64,000 nt of DNA. Source: Streptomyces sp. F001 (lineage in GTDB: Bacteria; Actinomycetota; Actinomycetes; Streptomycetales; Streptomycetaceae). The stretch spans positions 124,001-188,000 of the forward strand of contig NZ_QZWF01000008.1 in the NCBI RefSeq assembly GCF_004187715.1, given 5' to 3'. The translations under genes and the position numbers were made by a program. This document shows positions 50,931 to 59,466 of this stretch, piece by piece (within the stretch, counting starts at the first letter, position 1; each line of letters opens with the position of its first letter). Under the pieces are notes generated by a model. That model worked only from the letters and a program-made list of their open reading frames with translations, had not been told where the DNA came from and made no database searches.

Positions 50931-53407
50931 CAGACAGCCACCGCCCTTCCGTCGGCGCCCGTCGCGCCGCGCGTGTACTTGGGATGGATCAGCCCCACGC
51001 AGGTGTAGGGGAGCTCGGCGACCTCCTCGACCGGTACCCCGCGCTGCTCGGCGAGCAGCCGGACGTGGTCCAGGTCGGGGCCGGCGCCGGCGCGGGCCAG
51101 GATCTTCCACGGCACGCGGCGCAGCAGGACCCGCGTGGTCTCGCCCACGCCGGGCTTGACGAGGTTGACGTCGTGGATGCCGTACTCCTCGCTGATGCGC
51201 TCGACGGCCGCCCAGCCTTCCCAGGTCGGGGTGCGGTCGGCGGCCAGCAGTTCCTTGACGGCGGCGTCGACCGCGTCCACGGCCTCGTCGAAGCAGGCGG
51301 AGACGGCGTCGAGGAAGGCCGTGGAGACGTCGGCGCCGGCGAGTTCGCGGTAGAACTTGGCGCCGTGGAAGTCGTTCGGGCCGACCAGGTCGGCTCGCAG
51401 CACGGTGCGCGATATCAGGCCGGACACCGTGGAGTTGAGGCAGGCGGACGGGATGAGGTAGTCCTCGCGGGTGCCGTAGGTCCGGACGCAGGAGCCGGGG
51501 TCGGCGAGCACGGCGATCTCCGGGTCGAACCCGGTGACGCCTTCCGCTTCCTCGAACTCGCGCAGTGCCGCGGCCAGTTCGCGGGTGATGGCGCCCTTGC
51601 CCGTCCAGCCGTCGACGAAGACGACGTCGCGCGGGTCGTGCCGGGCGGCCAGCCAGCGCAGCGCGTTGGCGTCGATGCCGCGGCCACGCACGATGGACAC
51701 GGCGTAGTGGGGCAGGTCGAGGCCGTGCCGGTGCTGCGCCCAGCGGCGCATCAGGATGCCGACGGGTGTGCCCGCGCGGGCCAGGGAGACCAGGACCGGG
51801 CGCGGCGACCGTTCTGCGAGGACGGTCTCGGTGACCACGCCGACGGCGTGGGCGATGCGCGCCGCGGAGGTCTCCAGGGCGGCGTGGAAGAGCTCCTGGT
51901 ACTGCTCGCTGGGCTGGTACTCCACCGGCAGGGACTCCGCGTAGTGCGCACCGCCGCTCTGGATGGCCTCCTCGCGCTCCTCGGTGGGTGCTTCCAGCGT
52001 GACGTCCGACAGGTCCTGCAGCAGCCAGCCGACCTCTTCGGGCGCGTACGAGGAGAAGGCGGGGCCGCGAAGGGGCTCGGGCAGCATGGCGGGCCTTTCG
52101 GAGGCATGCGCGGCCTCGGGAACGTACGACGGTACGACCGCGAGCAGAACGTGCGGAGTGTGCGCGGCAAGCTGGGTGAGGAGCCCGTCGGGTGCGTGCA
52201 GGGCGGGGGTGTCGGCGGTCGAGTCGACGACGGCGACGACGGCGTCGAAACCGCCGCCCGCGACGTTGTAGGCGTAGCGCTCGCCGGGGCCGTCGGCCGG
52301 GTTGTCGTGCGCCGGGAAGACCAGGCGGGTGCGTATGGCGTAACCGGGGTCGTCGACGGCGAGGACGGGAGAGCGGGTCGTGGTGGAGAACCGTATGTCG
52401 GCGGGCGGGACGAGGTGTTCCAGCTCGCGGGCGAGGCGCAGCGGCGCGTACATCAGCTCCTCGCTGCCGAGGACCAGCACGCGCCGGGCGCCCGGTGGCA
52501 GGGTCTCCGCGAGGCGGGCGCCCATGGCGGGCAGAGCGGCCTCCAGGCGCCTGCGGTGGGCGGCGGTGAAGCCGTGCCGGCCACCGTCGGGCACCCCGGC
52601 GGGCCAGCGCAGCTCGACCCGGGTGACGGCGCCCGCGGAGCCACGGGCACCCACCGGCCCCGTCTGTTCGTGTGCGGCGACCAGGGCCCGGCCCTTCTCC
52701 AGTACACCGTCCGGCAGGCGTACGGTCCCCTGGGCCGTTGCGACGAGGTCCACGCGGGCGCCTATCTCGTCCGCGAACTCCGCGAGGCGGTCCTGGTCGG
52801 TGGGCGAGCGCATGTCGACCAGGGCGACGACGACGTACCGGCCGCGGGGATAGCGCTCGTGCAGGGCGCGCACGGTGTTGAGGACGGTGTTGCCGGTGGA
52901 GAACTCGTCGTCGACCAGGACCAGTGGCCCGTCCCCGGCGAGCAGTTCCGGGTCCTCGGGGAGCAGCAGATGGGAGGTGGCGTGCGAGTGGGACTCCTCG
53001 AAGCCGCCGGCCTGCGCGACGCCGGGCACGGGGCGCCGGGTGGAGTGCAGGTACGGGGCGTGGCCGAGGCCGTCGGCGACCGCGTGGCCGAGCCCGGTGG
53101 CCGTCTCCGCATACCCGACGACGACCGCGGCGCTCGCCCCGGCGTCCCCCAGCAGCTCCCGGACCCTCCGCCCGAGGGCGAACCCGGAGCCGTAGACCAC
53201 CGACGGGGACTGCGGTACGTGCTTGCCGAGCACGTTCGACACGAGCAGGTGCGCCCGCTTGGGGTTGCGTCGCAGGGCGAGCCCCAGCAGGTCGGCCAGC
53301 GTGTCGTCGCCGGCGAGTTCGACCCCGAGCCGCTCGGCGACCCAGGTCCCGGACCAGGTCCCGTTCCCGTCGGCTCGGTTGTCCCCGTTGTTCACTGCCT
53401 TGTCCAT
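50930..53407 (-). CDS. Ter-operon phosphoribosyltransferase / TRSP / StiP-like cysteine-protease-like fusion
   Basis: An 825-residue multidomain protein. N-terminal type-I phosphoribosyltransferase with PRPP loop LVLVDDEFSTGNTVLN (about 163-178). Next a TRSP-type linker region with VLGSEELMYAPLRLA. The C-terminal third (from about residue 470) carries VLVSLARAGTPVGILMRRW and RDVVFVDGWTGKGAITREL, the signature of the StiP-like, papain-fold-related PRTase domain. This matches the Ter-dependent system predicted to make a nucleoside-like metabolite. ATG 53407 has AAGGAAC upstream. Coupled to the HAD gene by TGATG; the HpcH lyase lies just upstream. Confidence 0.85.
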   Translation of the reverse strand: MDKAVNNGDNRADGNGTWSGTWVAERLGVELAGDDTLADLLGLALRRNPKRAHLLVSNVLGKHVPQSPSVVYGSGFALGRRVRELLGDAGASAAVVVGYAETATGLGHAVADGLGHAPYLHSTRRPVPGVAQAGGFEESHSHATSHLLLPEDPELLAGDGPLVLVDDEFSTGNTVLNTVRALHERYPRGRYVVVALVDMRSPTDQDRLAEFADEIGARVDLVATAQGTVRLPDGVLEKGRALVAAHEQTGPVGARGSAGAVTRVELRWPAGVPDGGRHGFTAAHRRRLEAALPAMGARLAETLPPGARRVLVLGSEELMYAPLRLARELEHLVPPADIRFSTTTRSPVLAVDDPGYAIRTRLVFPAHDNPADGPGERYAYNVAGGGFDAVVAVVDSTADTPALHAPDGLLTQLAAHTPHVLLAVVPSYVPEAAHASERPAMLPEPLRGPAFSSYAPEEVGWLLQDLSDVTLEAPTEEREEAIQSGGAHYAESLPVEYQPSEQYQELFHAALETSAARIAHAVGVVTETVLAERSPRPVLVSLARAGTPVGILMRRWAQHRHGLDLPHYAVSIVRGRGIDANALRWLAARHDPRDVVFVDGWTGKGAITRELAAALREFEEAEGVTGFDPEIAVLADPGSCVRTYGTREDYLIPSACLNSTVSGLISRTVLRADLVGPNDFHGAKFYRELAGADVSTAFLDAVSACFDEAVDAVDAAVKELLAADRTPTWEGWAAVERISEEYGIHDVNLVKPGVGETTRVLLRRVPWKILARAGAGPDLDHVRLLAEQRGVPVEEVAELPYTCVGLIHPKYTRGATGADGRAVAV

Positions 53408-53439
53408 GCGTTCCTTGTGTTCACCGGTGTTCGGCACCT

Positions 53440-53545
53440 TGTGTTCGGCGGCTTCAGTGGTTTCGGCGGTTCTCGGCGGTTTCAGTTATTCCCGGCGGTT
53501 TCAGCGATTTCGGGGTTTTCAGGCGTTCCGGCGGTGTCCGGCGGC
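53440..53545. repeat. GGCGGTTTCAG repeats between the PRTase and lyase genes
   Basis: GGCGGCTTCAG at 53447-53457, GGCGGTTTCAG at 53475-53485 and at 53494-53504, with further TTCGGCGG-like pieces between. They occupy the 139-base gap inside the Ter operon, where the second gene's leader should be, and might bind a regulator or form attenuator RNA. Confidence 0.55.
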
Positions 53546-53546
53546 A

Positions 53547-54716
53547 TCAGCCGGGGATTCCCGCGGCCAGCAGTTCCACGAAGCCGATGTCCTCGTTGGC
53601 CACGCCGAACACCTCTGCGCGCAGCAGCGTCCGCTCGGCCCAGGCGCGGTGCGGCTTCACCTCGTTCATCTTGTTCGTGTACGCCGACCTCAGCACGCCA
53701 CCGCCCAGCCGCTCCGGCCGCAGGATGTCCTGGGCGTCGCTGAACTCCTCGTGACTGACCACCGACAGAGCGTGCACCGGCAGCACGTGCGAGGGATGGA
53801 TGCAGGTCTTGCCGAGCAGACCGTTGGCCTGATCCAGCGTAATCTCCCGCAGCAGCCCGTCCATGGCGTGCTCGATCAGTGCCTCGCGCAGTTCCTCGGC
53901 CTGTCCCTCCAGGAAGGGGCTGCGCCGCAGCTGGGGCTTGAACATACGTTCCTGCACGCGGAAGTACTCCCACACCGGCCCGGTCACCGTGAATCCGGTG
54001 CCGTCGGCCCGTCCCAGCATGTTCACCACGTCGGCGATCACGGAGGCGACGATCTGGACGTCGTAGGCGGTCATGTCGGGGGGTCTGCGCAGCCCGTACG
54101 AGGAGCAGAAGTCCGTCACACCGAGGCGCAGCGCGAGCACGCGGTCGCGGTACTTGTCGACGGCCCGGAAGATGCCCTCCAGGGTCTCGACCCGCGACTC
54201 GCGGTACAGCAGCTCGGGCGACTCCAGCACCGGCATGGCGTAAAGCCGCTGCCCGCTCGCCGCCTCTGCGGTGGCCACGGCCTCCAGGAAAGGGATGCCG
54301 CGTTCCTCCGTGAACTTCGGCAGTACGAATCCGGACAGCAGCCGGACGGCGGGGCCGAGGCGGCGGACCAGGTCGGGGATCTGCCCGGGTGTGCGGACGC
54401 GGATGAACAGCAGGGGCAGATCGGTGTCGTCGACGCGGCGGGCGAGCTCGGTGAACTGGCGGACGAGGTTCTCCTCGCCCGCGCAGACGTCCGCGTCGTC
54501 GATCGAGTCCTCCAGGCACAGCACCATCGAGACCACGCCGCGTCCGGTCTGCTTGACGATGTCGTCGGCGAGCCGAGGGCGGGTCGCCGGACTGTACAGC
54601 GTGGCGCCCAGGGCCGCGGAGAGCAGCCGGGCCGGGGAGCCGGCGGTGAAGTCGCACGGCTCCTGATGGAAGAGGCGCTGCCGCACCTCAGGGGCGATGT
54701 GCCCGAAATGACGCAT
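53547..54716 (-). CDS. HpcH/HpaI aldolase / citrate-lyase-like protein of the Ter module
   Basis: A 389-residue TIM-barrel lyase. SMVLCLEDSIDDADV is the acidic metal loop; IRVRTPGQIPDLV, LSGFVLPKFTE, YAMPVLESPELLYRES and LALRLGVTDFCSSYGLRR are barrel strands with the metal-ligand glutamate and aspartate; GKTCIHPSHVLPVHAL closes the active site, like citrate lyase beta subunits. First gene of the minus-strand Ter biosynthetic operon (lyase, PRTase, HAD). The substrate is unknown and likely a sugar-acid or ribosyl precursor of the Ter metabolite. ATG 54716 has GGGGGAGC upstream. Confidence 0.87.
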   Translation of the reverse strand: MRHFGHIAPEVRQRLFHQEPCDFTAGSPARLLSAALGATLYSPATRPRLADDIVKQTGRGVVSMVLCLEDSIDDADVCAGEENLVRQFTELARRVDDTDLPLLFIRVRTPGQIPDLVRRLGPAVRLLSGFVLPKFTEERGIPFLEAVATAEAASGQRLYAMPVLESPELLYRESRVETLEGIFRAVDKYRDRVLALRLGVTDFCSSYGLRRPPDMTAYDVQIVASVIADVVNMLGRADGTGFTVTGPVWEYFRVQERMFKPQLRRSPFLEGQAEELREALIEHAMDGLLREITLDQANGLLGKTCIHPSHVLPVHALSVVSHEEFSDAQDILRPERLGGGVLRSAYTNKMNEVKPHRAWAERTLLRAEVFGVANEDIGFVELLAAGIPG

Positions 54717-54922
54717 AAAGCTCCCCCGTGGTGACTGAGCGGCCGATGTGCCGAGTAAAGGTGGCCGGTAATAGTACGTAGAAGGCCATGTCAGGGGTTC
54801 CCGCTGGGCATGAATTTCAGGTAACGCAGGGCAAGCAGGGCCATGTCGGCGGCACTGCGGGGCGGCCCCGGAACCCCGACCCCGCGTTGTCGTGACCAGG
54901 ACGGAGAGGGCAGGATGACCGC

Positions 54923-55816
54923 ATGACGCACGCGATGCTGAAGGGGTCGAACGTCCCGCTCGAAGCCACGACGGTGCGCGCCGTGCTGCGCTGGATGCCC
55001 GGGCAGGGGGTCCCGGATGTCGACGCCTCGGCGCTGCTCCTCGGCCCCGACGGTCGTGTGCGCTCCGACGAGGACTTCGTCTTCTACAACCAGCCCCGGC
55101 ACCCCTCCGGGAAGGTCTGGCGGCTCGGCAAGAAACGGGTCACCGAAGGCCTGACCGACACGATCCAGACAGACCTGTCCGGTGTCGAGTCCGACGTCGG
55201 CCGGATTCTGCTGGTCGCTTCGGCGGACGGCGTCGCGTTCGACTGCGTACAGTCACTGCGCATCCTGCTGTACGACGCGGCTGCGCCGGACGGTGAGCCG
55301 CTGGCCTACTTCGACGTCAAGCCGGAGACCGGTGAGGAGACCGCACTGATCTGCGGTGAGCTGTACCGGCGGGGCGAGGGGTGGAAGTTCCGGGCACTCG
55401 GCGAGGGGTATTCCAACGGGCTCAAGGGGCTGGCGACGGACTTCGGGATCTCGGTGGACGAGTCGGAAGCCGCTCAGGAGCCTGCCCCGGCCGCCGACAC
55501 CACGTCCGCTCCGGCACCCCGGTCGGCACCCGAGGTGTCGCGTCCCCTGCCCCCGGAGCAGCCGACGACGGCCGCACCGGCGCAGACCGCGCAGCCTGCG
55601 TACGGGTATCCGCAGCAGCAGCCCGCGGCAGCGGCGAGTCAGCCGGCGTACGGGTATCCGCAGCCGACCAGCCAGCCTGCGTACGGGTATCCGCAGCCCG
55701 CTCCGGCGACCGCGCAGTCCGGATACGGATATCCGCCACCGGTGCCGGTGCCGGCCGCCGCACCGGACCCCGACTTCCGGCTGCCGCCGCAGGGGCCGCA
55801 GTTCATCGGGCGCTGA
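54923..55816 (+). CDS. TerD-domain protein with C-terminal YGYP-repeat tail
   Basis: A 297-residue protein. The TerD domain spans about residues 1-180: DVDASALLLGPDGRVRSDED and DFVFYNQPRHPSGKVWRLGK, then ICGELYRRGEGWKFRALGEG and LATDFGISVDE. From 190 it becomes Pro/Ala-rich with repeats PAYGYPQQQPAAAA, PAYGYPQPTSQ, PAYGYPQPAPATAQ and SGYGYPPPVP. The Ca2+-loop DNLTGEGDGDDE of the small TerDs is absent, so calcium binding may be lost or altered. Divergent from the lyase operon. The tail could mediate oligomerisation or binding to SH3-like or membrane partners. Confidence 0.88.
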   Translation: MTHAMLKGSNVPLEATTVRAVLRWMPGQGVPDVDASALLLGPDGRVRSDEDFVFYNQPRHPSGKVWRLGKKRVTEGLTDTIQTDLSGVESDVGRILLVASADGVAFDCVQSLRILLYDAAAPDGEPLAYFDVKPETGEETALICGELYRRGEGWKFRALGEGYSNGLKGLATDFGISVDESEAAQEPAPAADTTSAPAPRSAPEVSRPLPPEQPTTAAPAQTAQPAYGYPQQQPAAAASQPAYGYPQPTSQPAYGYPQPAPATAQSGYGYPPPVPVPAAAPDPDFRLPPQGPQFIGR

Positions 55817-55817
55817 G

Positions 55818-55960
55818 CGCTCCGCCGGGTGCCGCGATATCGCTCCGCCGGGTGCCGCGGTATGCCGTCGGTCGGCTGCGGCACCGCTGTGGCTTGTCGC
55901 GCCCACGCGGCGGTAGCCGCATATCGAAACAGCCCCGCACCCCTTCGGGGGCGCTGCCCA
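55818..55960. repeat. 23-bp tandem pair and terminator between convergent Ter genes
   Basis: CGCTCCGCCGGGTGCCGCGA plus TAT (55818-55840) is repeated with one change at 55841-55863. At 55940-55957 CCCC-TTCG-GGGG forms a UUCG-capped hairpin that can terminate both convergent genes. Confidence 0.65.
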
Positions 55961-55967
55961 ACCGCCC

Positions 55968-56704
55968 TCAGCGCTGCGACTTCGTCTTGTGCCCCCGCCC
56001 CACTGCAGCCCCCATCCGTACAGCCGGTCCAGCTCCGCCTGGAAGCCGTACACGAACTTCACCTCGCGTCGGACCCACACCTCGTTCTTGACGTTCTCGA
56101 TCATCACCACGGCGCAGGAGCGGGCCTGGGGGTGGCGTTCGTCGAGGCCGATCTCGATGCGGGGGCCGTTGCTGGGGTAGAGGGTCACGATGGCGTGGGT
56201 GCGGTCGAACGCGGGGGTCTGGTCGTAGATGTAGACGAAGACCAGGAGGCGTTTGATCGCCTCGCGGTGGTCCAGGTTGACGTAGATCGTCTCGCCCGAC
56301 GCCGAGCCGAAGCGGTCGTCGCCGCTGAGCTTGACGTAGGGCGGTGCGTTGACGTCACCGAAGTATCCGCCGAGGGGCTGGACCACGCCCCGGGTGCCGT
56401 CCTGGAGCTCGTACAGACACCCCAGGTCGAGGTCGACGTTGACCATGCTCTGGCTGTGGCCCACGACCTCCGGCGGCTTGAGCGCCTTGAACGGGTGCCG
56501 CAGCAGACTCTCCCGCTGCGGCCCGCCTATGTCGGAGCTGCGCATCCGCCACGCCAGGTTGATCCGCAGATGCCCGTTCGCCGCCCCCTGCTTGGTGAGG
56601 GACACCTGGCTGTGCCGTTTGGTCAGTTCGATCGCGTTGGTGGCCGCGTTGCCCGAGTCGAACTCGGCCGCGCGTCCGCGCCAGAGCCCGTCCAACAAGC
56701 CCAT
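55968..56704 (-). CDS. TerA-like tellurium-resistance protein, frameshifted near the C-terminus
   Basis: About 245 residues when read with one corrected base. N-terminus GLLDGLWRGRAAEFDSGNAA; then LTKQGAANGHLRINLAWRM, VNVDLDLGCLYELQDGTRG, GSASGETIYVNLDHREAIKR and MIENVKNEVWVRREVKFVYG, the fingerprints of TerA/TerF-type proteins. Expected ending LYGWGLQWGRGHKTKSQR needs one more base in the C-run at 55998-56001; as given, the frame runs on past 55300 through the antisense of TerD. ATG 56704 follows GGGGGCGGAA. TerA binds TerD-family partners in membrane-linked metal-stress complexes. Confidence 0.82.
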
Positions 56705-56750
56705 TTCCGCCCCCACATTCGCTTGCCCCACACCTGCGCCTGACAGACCG

Positions 56751-56798
56751 GCGGGGCGGCCGTCGAGGACATCCAGCCGTCCTCAATGACCGCCCCGC
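56751..56798 (-). terminator. Terminator after the DUF475 gene
   Basis: GCGGGGCGG (56751-56759) pairs with CCGCCCCGC (56790-56798), enclosing a second stem GAGGAC/GTCCTC. It lies 28 bases past the DUF475 stop on the minus strand. Confidence 0.75.
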
Positions 56799-56825
56799 AC
56801 AGAGCGTTCCTCACCCGGAGGGGTG

Positions 56826-57968
56826 TCACACCCCGGACGAGACCTCAGTCTTCTCGTCCGAGCCCGCTTTTCCCTCGGCCGCCGCCAGCGCGCGGTTGCG
56901 GCGCACCGAGGACCAGAAGGACCAGGCGATCAGGGCGACGCCGATCGAGCCGGTGATGACCTCGTGGATCTCGTACTGGATGGTGACGAGGAGGAGCACG
57001 GCGAGAGCACCGATCGCGTAGTGCGCGCCGTGCTCCAGGTAGACGTACTCGTCGAGGGTGCCCTGGCGGACCAGGTAGACGGTCAGCGACCGGACGTACA
57101 TGGCGCCGATACCGAGGCCGAGGGCCATCAGCACGATGTCGTTGGTGATGGCGAACGCGCCGATCACACCGTCGAAGGAGAAGGACGCGTCCAGGACCTC
57201 GAGGTAGAGGAACATGAAGAACGCGGCCTTGCCGGCCAGCAGGACGGCGGACTTGGGCTTGCCGGTGCGCTTGGCCTCTTCCTCCGCCTCGTGCTCGCGC
57301 TCCTCCTCTTCCTCGAGCTTGTCCTCGAAGAAGCCGGAGAGACCACCGACGATCATGTACGTGATGAGGCCGGCGACGCCGGAGAGGAGCACCGTCGCCG
57401 ACTTGTCCGCGGGCCCGGCGTGCAGATGGGCGTGGGTCGCGAAGGTCATCGAGGTGACCAGCAGGACGATCAGCGCGATGCAGACCGACAGCATGTCGAC
57501 CTTGCCGAGCTTGGCCAGCGGCCGCTCCAGCCAGGTCAGCCACTTGATCTCCCGGTCCTCGAAGATGAAGTCCAGGAAGATCATCAGCAGGAACATGCCA
57601 CCGAAGGCCGCGATCGCCGGGTGGGCGTCGGTGACGAGCTCCTGGTAACGCTCCTTGTCGGTCAGCGCGAGGTCGACGGCCTCGATCGGCCCCAGCTGTG
57701 CACTGACGGCGACGATGACGACGGGGAAGATCAGCCGCATACCGAAGACGGCGATCAGGATGCCGATGGTGAGGAAGATGCGCTGCCAGAAGGCGTTCAT
57801 CTTCTTCAGGATTCCGGCGTTGACCACTGCGTTGTCGAAGGACAGCGAGATCTCGAGGATGGAGAGGATCGCCACGATGCCGAAGGCGGTCCACCCCCCG
57901 TAGAAGACCGCCGCGACGAGGCCGAGCGCGGTGACCGCGAACGACCAACCGAAGGTTTTCAGAACCAC
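56826..57968 (-). CDS. DUF475 (TerC-like) membrane protein
   Basis: A 380-residue integral membrane protein of the TerC/LysE-like superfamily, DUF475 branch. About nine helices; conserved acidic membrane motifs are ILEISLSFDNAVVNAGIL and LEVLDASFSFDGVIGAFAIT, which form the metal pathway. A cytoplasmic charged loop (EDKLEEEEEREHEAEEEAKR) separates the halves. TerC proteins work with TerD/TerA in metal-stress handling. ATG 57968. Followed by a terminator; upstream the two TerD genes face the same way. Confidence 0.93.
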   Translation of the reverse strand: MVLKTFGWSFAVTALGLVAAVFYGGWTAFGIVAILSILEISLSFDNAVVNAGILKKMNAFWQRIFLTIGILIAVFGMRLIFPVVIVAVSAQLGPIEAVDLALTDKERYQELVTDAHPAIAAFGGMFLLMIFLDFIFEDREIKWLTWLERPLAKLGKVDMLSVCIALIVLLVTSMTFATHAHLHAGPADKSATVLLSGVAGLITYMIVGGLSGFFEDKLEEEEEREHEAEEEAKRTGKPKSAVLLAGKAAFFMFLYLEVLDASFSFDGVIGAFAITNDIVLMALGLGIGAMYVRSLTVYLVRQGTLDEYVYLEHGAHYAIGALAVLLLVTIQYEIHEVITGSIGVALIAWSFWSSVRRNRALAAAEGKAGSDEKTEVSSGV

Positions 57969-58093
57969 TGGCTACCCAATCCTCTGTGTACGGGGCTGCC
58001 CCGCGACACGCTCGGCTTTACGAAACTTTGAAGCCGAAGTCTAGTCGGCCGCCCCCAGCGCCCCGCGCGGCCCCGACTTTTGCTCATATCGCG

Positions 58094-58669
58094 TCAAGAG
58101 ACGTTGACGCCGAAGTCCAGGGCGATGCCCCGCAGCCCCGACGCGTATCCCTGTCCTACCGCACGGAACTTCCATTCTCCCTGGTACCGGTAGACCTCGC
58201 CAAAGATCATGGCGGTCTCCGTGGAGGCGTCCTCACTGAGGTCGTAGCGGGCGAGCTCCTGGCCGTCGGCCTGGTTGACCACCCGGATGAAGGCGTTGCT
58301 GACCTGGCCGAAGGTCTGGCCGCGCTCGTCGGCCAGGTGGATCGAGACCGGGAAGACGATCTTGTCGCACTGGGCGGGCACCTTGGAGAGGTCGATGAGG
58401 ACCGACTCGTCGTCGCCGTCGCCCTCACCGGTGAGGTTGTCGCCGGTGTGCTCCACCGAGCCGTCCGGGCTCTTGAGCTGGTTGTAGAAGATGAACCACT
58501 CGTCGCCCAGCACCCGTCCGCTGCTGCACACCAGGGCGCTGGCATCGAGGTCGAACGGGGCTCCGGTGGTGGAACGCGCGTCCCAGCCGAGCCCGACCAT
58601 CACCTGTGTGAGGTTCGGCGCGGCCTTGGACAGGGAGACGTTGCCCCCCTTGGCGAGCGTGACGCCCAT
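58094..58669 (-). CDS. TerD family protein (first of a tandem pair)
   Basis: A 191-residue TerD protein. It starts MGVTLAKGGNVSLSKAAPNL; calcium-site elements DLDASALVCSS and TGDNLTGEGDGDDE (about 75-88) are intact, as are SVLIDLSKVPAQCDKIVFPV, FIRVVNQADGQELARYDLSE and YRYQGEWKFRAVGQGYASGL. TerD proteins bind Ca2+ and, in Streptomyces, influence development and stress. ATG 58669; GAGGACCAGC lies upstream. The tandem neighbour is about 75 percent identical in core motifs, so they are recent paralogues with probably overlapping roles. Confidence 0.93.
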   Translation of the reverse strand: MGVTLAKGGNVSLSKAAPNLTQVMVGLGWDARSTTGAPFDLDASALVCSSGRVLGDEWFIFYNQLKSPDGSVEHTGDNLTGEGDGDDESVLIDLSKVPAQCDKIVFPVSIHLADERGQTFGQVSNAFIRVVNQADGQELARYDLSEDASTETAMIFGEVYRYQGEWKFRAVGQGYASGLRGIALDFGVNVS

Positions 58670-58776
58670 GATGCTGGTCCTCCCCTGGGTGCTGCTGCCT
58701 GATGTGGTTGTCCTGCGCGTCCGGCGCCGCACGCAAACGCGCGGCGCCGGACAGGACCTTGCGGCGGGGGCGTGGC

Positions 58777-59352
58777 TCAGACGTTCACGCCGAAGTCCTG
58801 CGCGATGCCGCGCAGGCCGGAGGCGTAACCCTGGCCGATGGCGCGGAACTTCCACTCCGCGCCGTGGCGGTACAGCTCGCCGAAGACCATGGCGGTCTCG
58901 GTCGAGGCGTCCTCACTGAGGTCGTACCGCGCGATCTCCGCACCGCCGGCCTGGTTCACGACGCGGATGAACGCGTTGCGGACCTGGCCGAAGGACTGCT
59001 GGCGGTTCTCGGCGTCGTAGATCGAGACCGGGAAGGTGATCTTCTCGATCTCGGCCGGGACGGCGGCGAGGTTGACCTTGATCTGCTCGTCGTCGCCCTC
59101 GCCCTCACCGGTGAGGTTGTCGCCGGTGTGCTCCACCGAGCCGTCCGGGCTCTTCAGGTTGTTGAAGAAGATGAAGTGCTGGTCACTGCTGACCTTGCCC
59201 GAGTTGTTCAGCAGCAGCGCGCTCGCGTCGAGGTCGAAGTCCGTGCCGGTCGTGGTGCGCACGTCCCACCCCAGACCGACGATGACCGCGGTCAGGCCCG
59301 GGGCCTCCTTGGTCAGCGATACGTTGCCGCCCTTGCTGAGGCTGACTCCCAC
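58777..59352 (-). CDS. TerD family protein (second of the pair)
   Basis: A 191-residue TerD paralogue. It has GVSLSKGGNVSLTKEAPGL, DFDLDASALLLNNSGKV, TGDNLTGEGEGDDE, VNLAAVPAEIEKITFPVSIY and YRHGAEWKFRAIGQGYASGL. All calcium-loop acidic residues are present. GTG 59352 is chosen because GGAGGGACTC precedes it; a start at 59364 would include the ribosome site. First of the two tandem TerD genes in transcription order, 107 bases before the next. Confidence 0.93.
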   Translation of the reverse strand: MGVSLSKGGNVSLTKEAPGLTAVIVGLGWDVRTTTGTDFDLDASALLLNNSGKVSSDQHFIFFNNLKSPDGSVEHTGDNLTGEGEGDDEQIKVNLAAVPAEIEKITFPVSIYDAENRQQSFGQVRNAFIRVVNQAGGAEIARYDLSEDASTETAMVFGELYRHGAEWKFRAIGQGYASGLRGIAQDFGVNV

Positions 59353-59466
59353 GAGTCCCTCCATTGGTGTCCGGGGGCGGGAAGCCCCGTCGTGCGTTGC
59401 TATCGGATCAAACGAGTCGATCCTAGTGACGGGTTCCCGGCCCTCGTAGAGCCTTGAACCGAAGAA

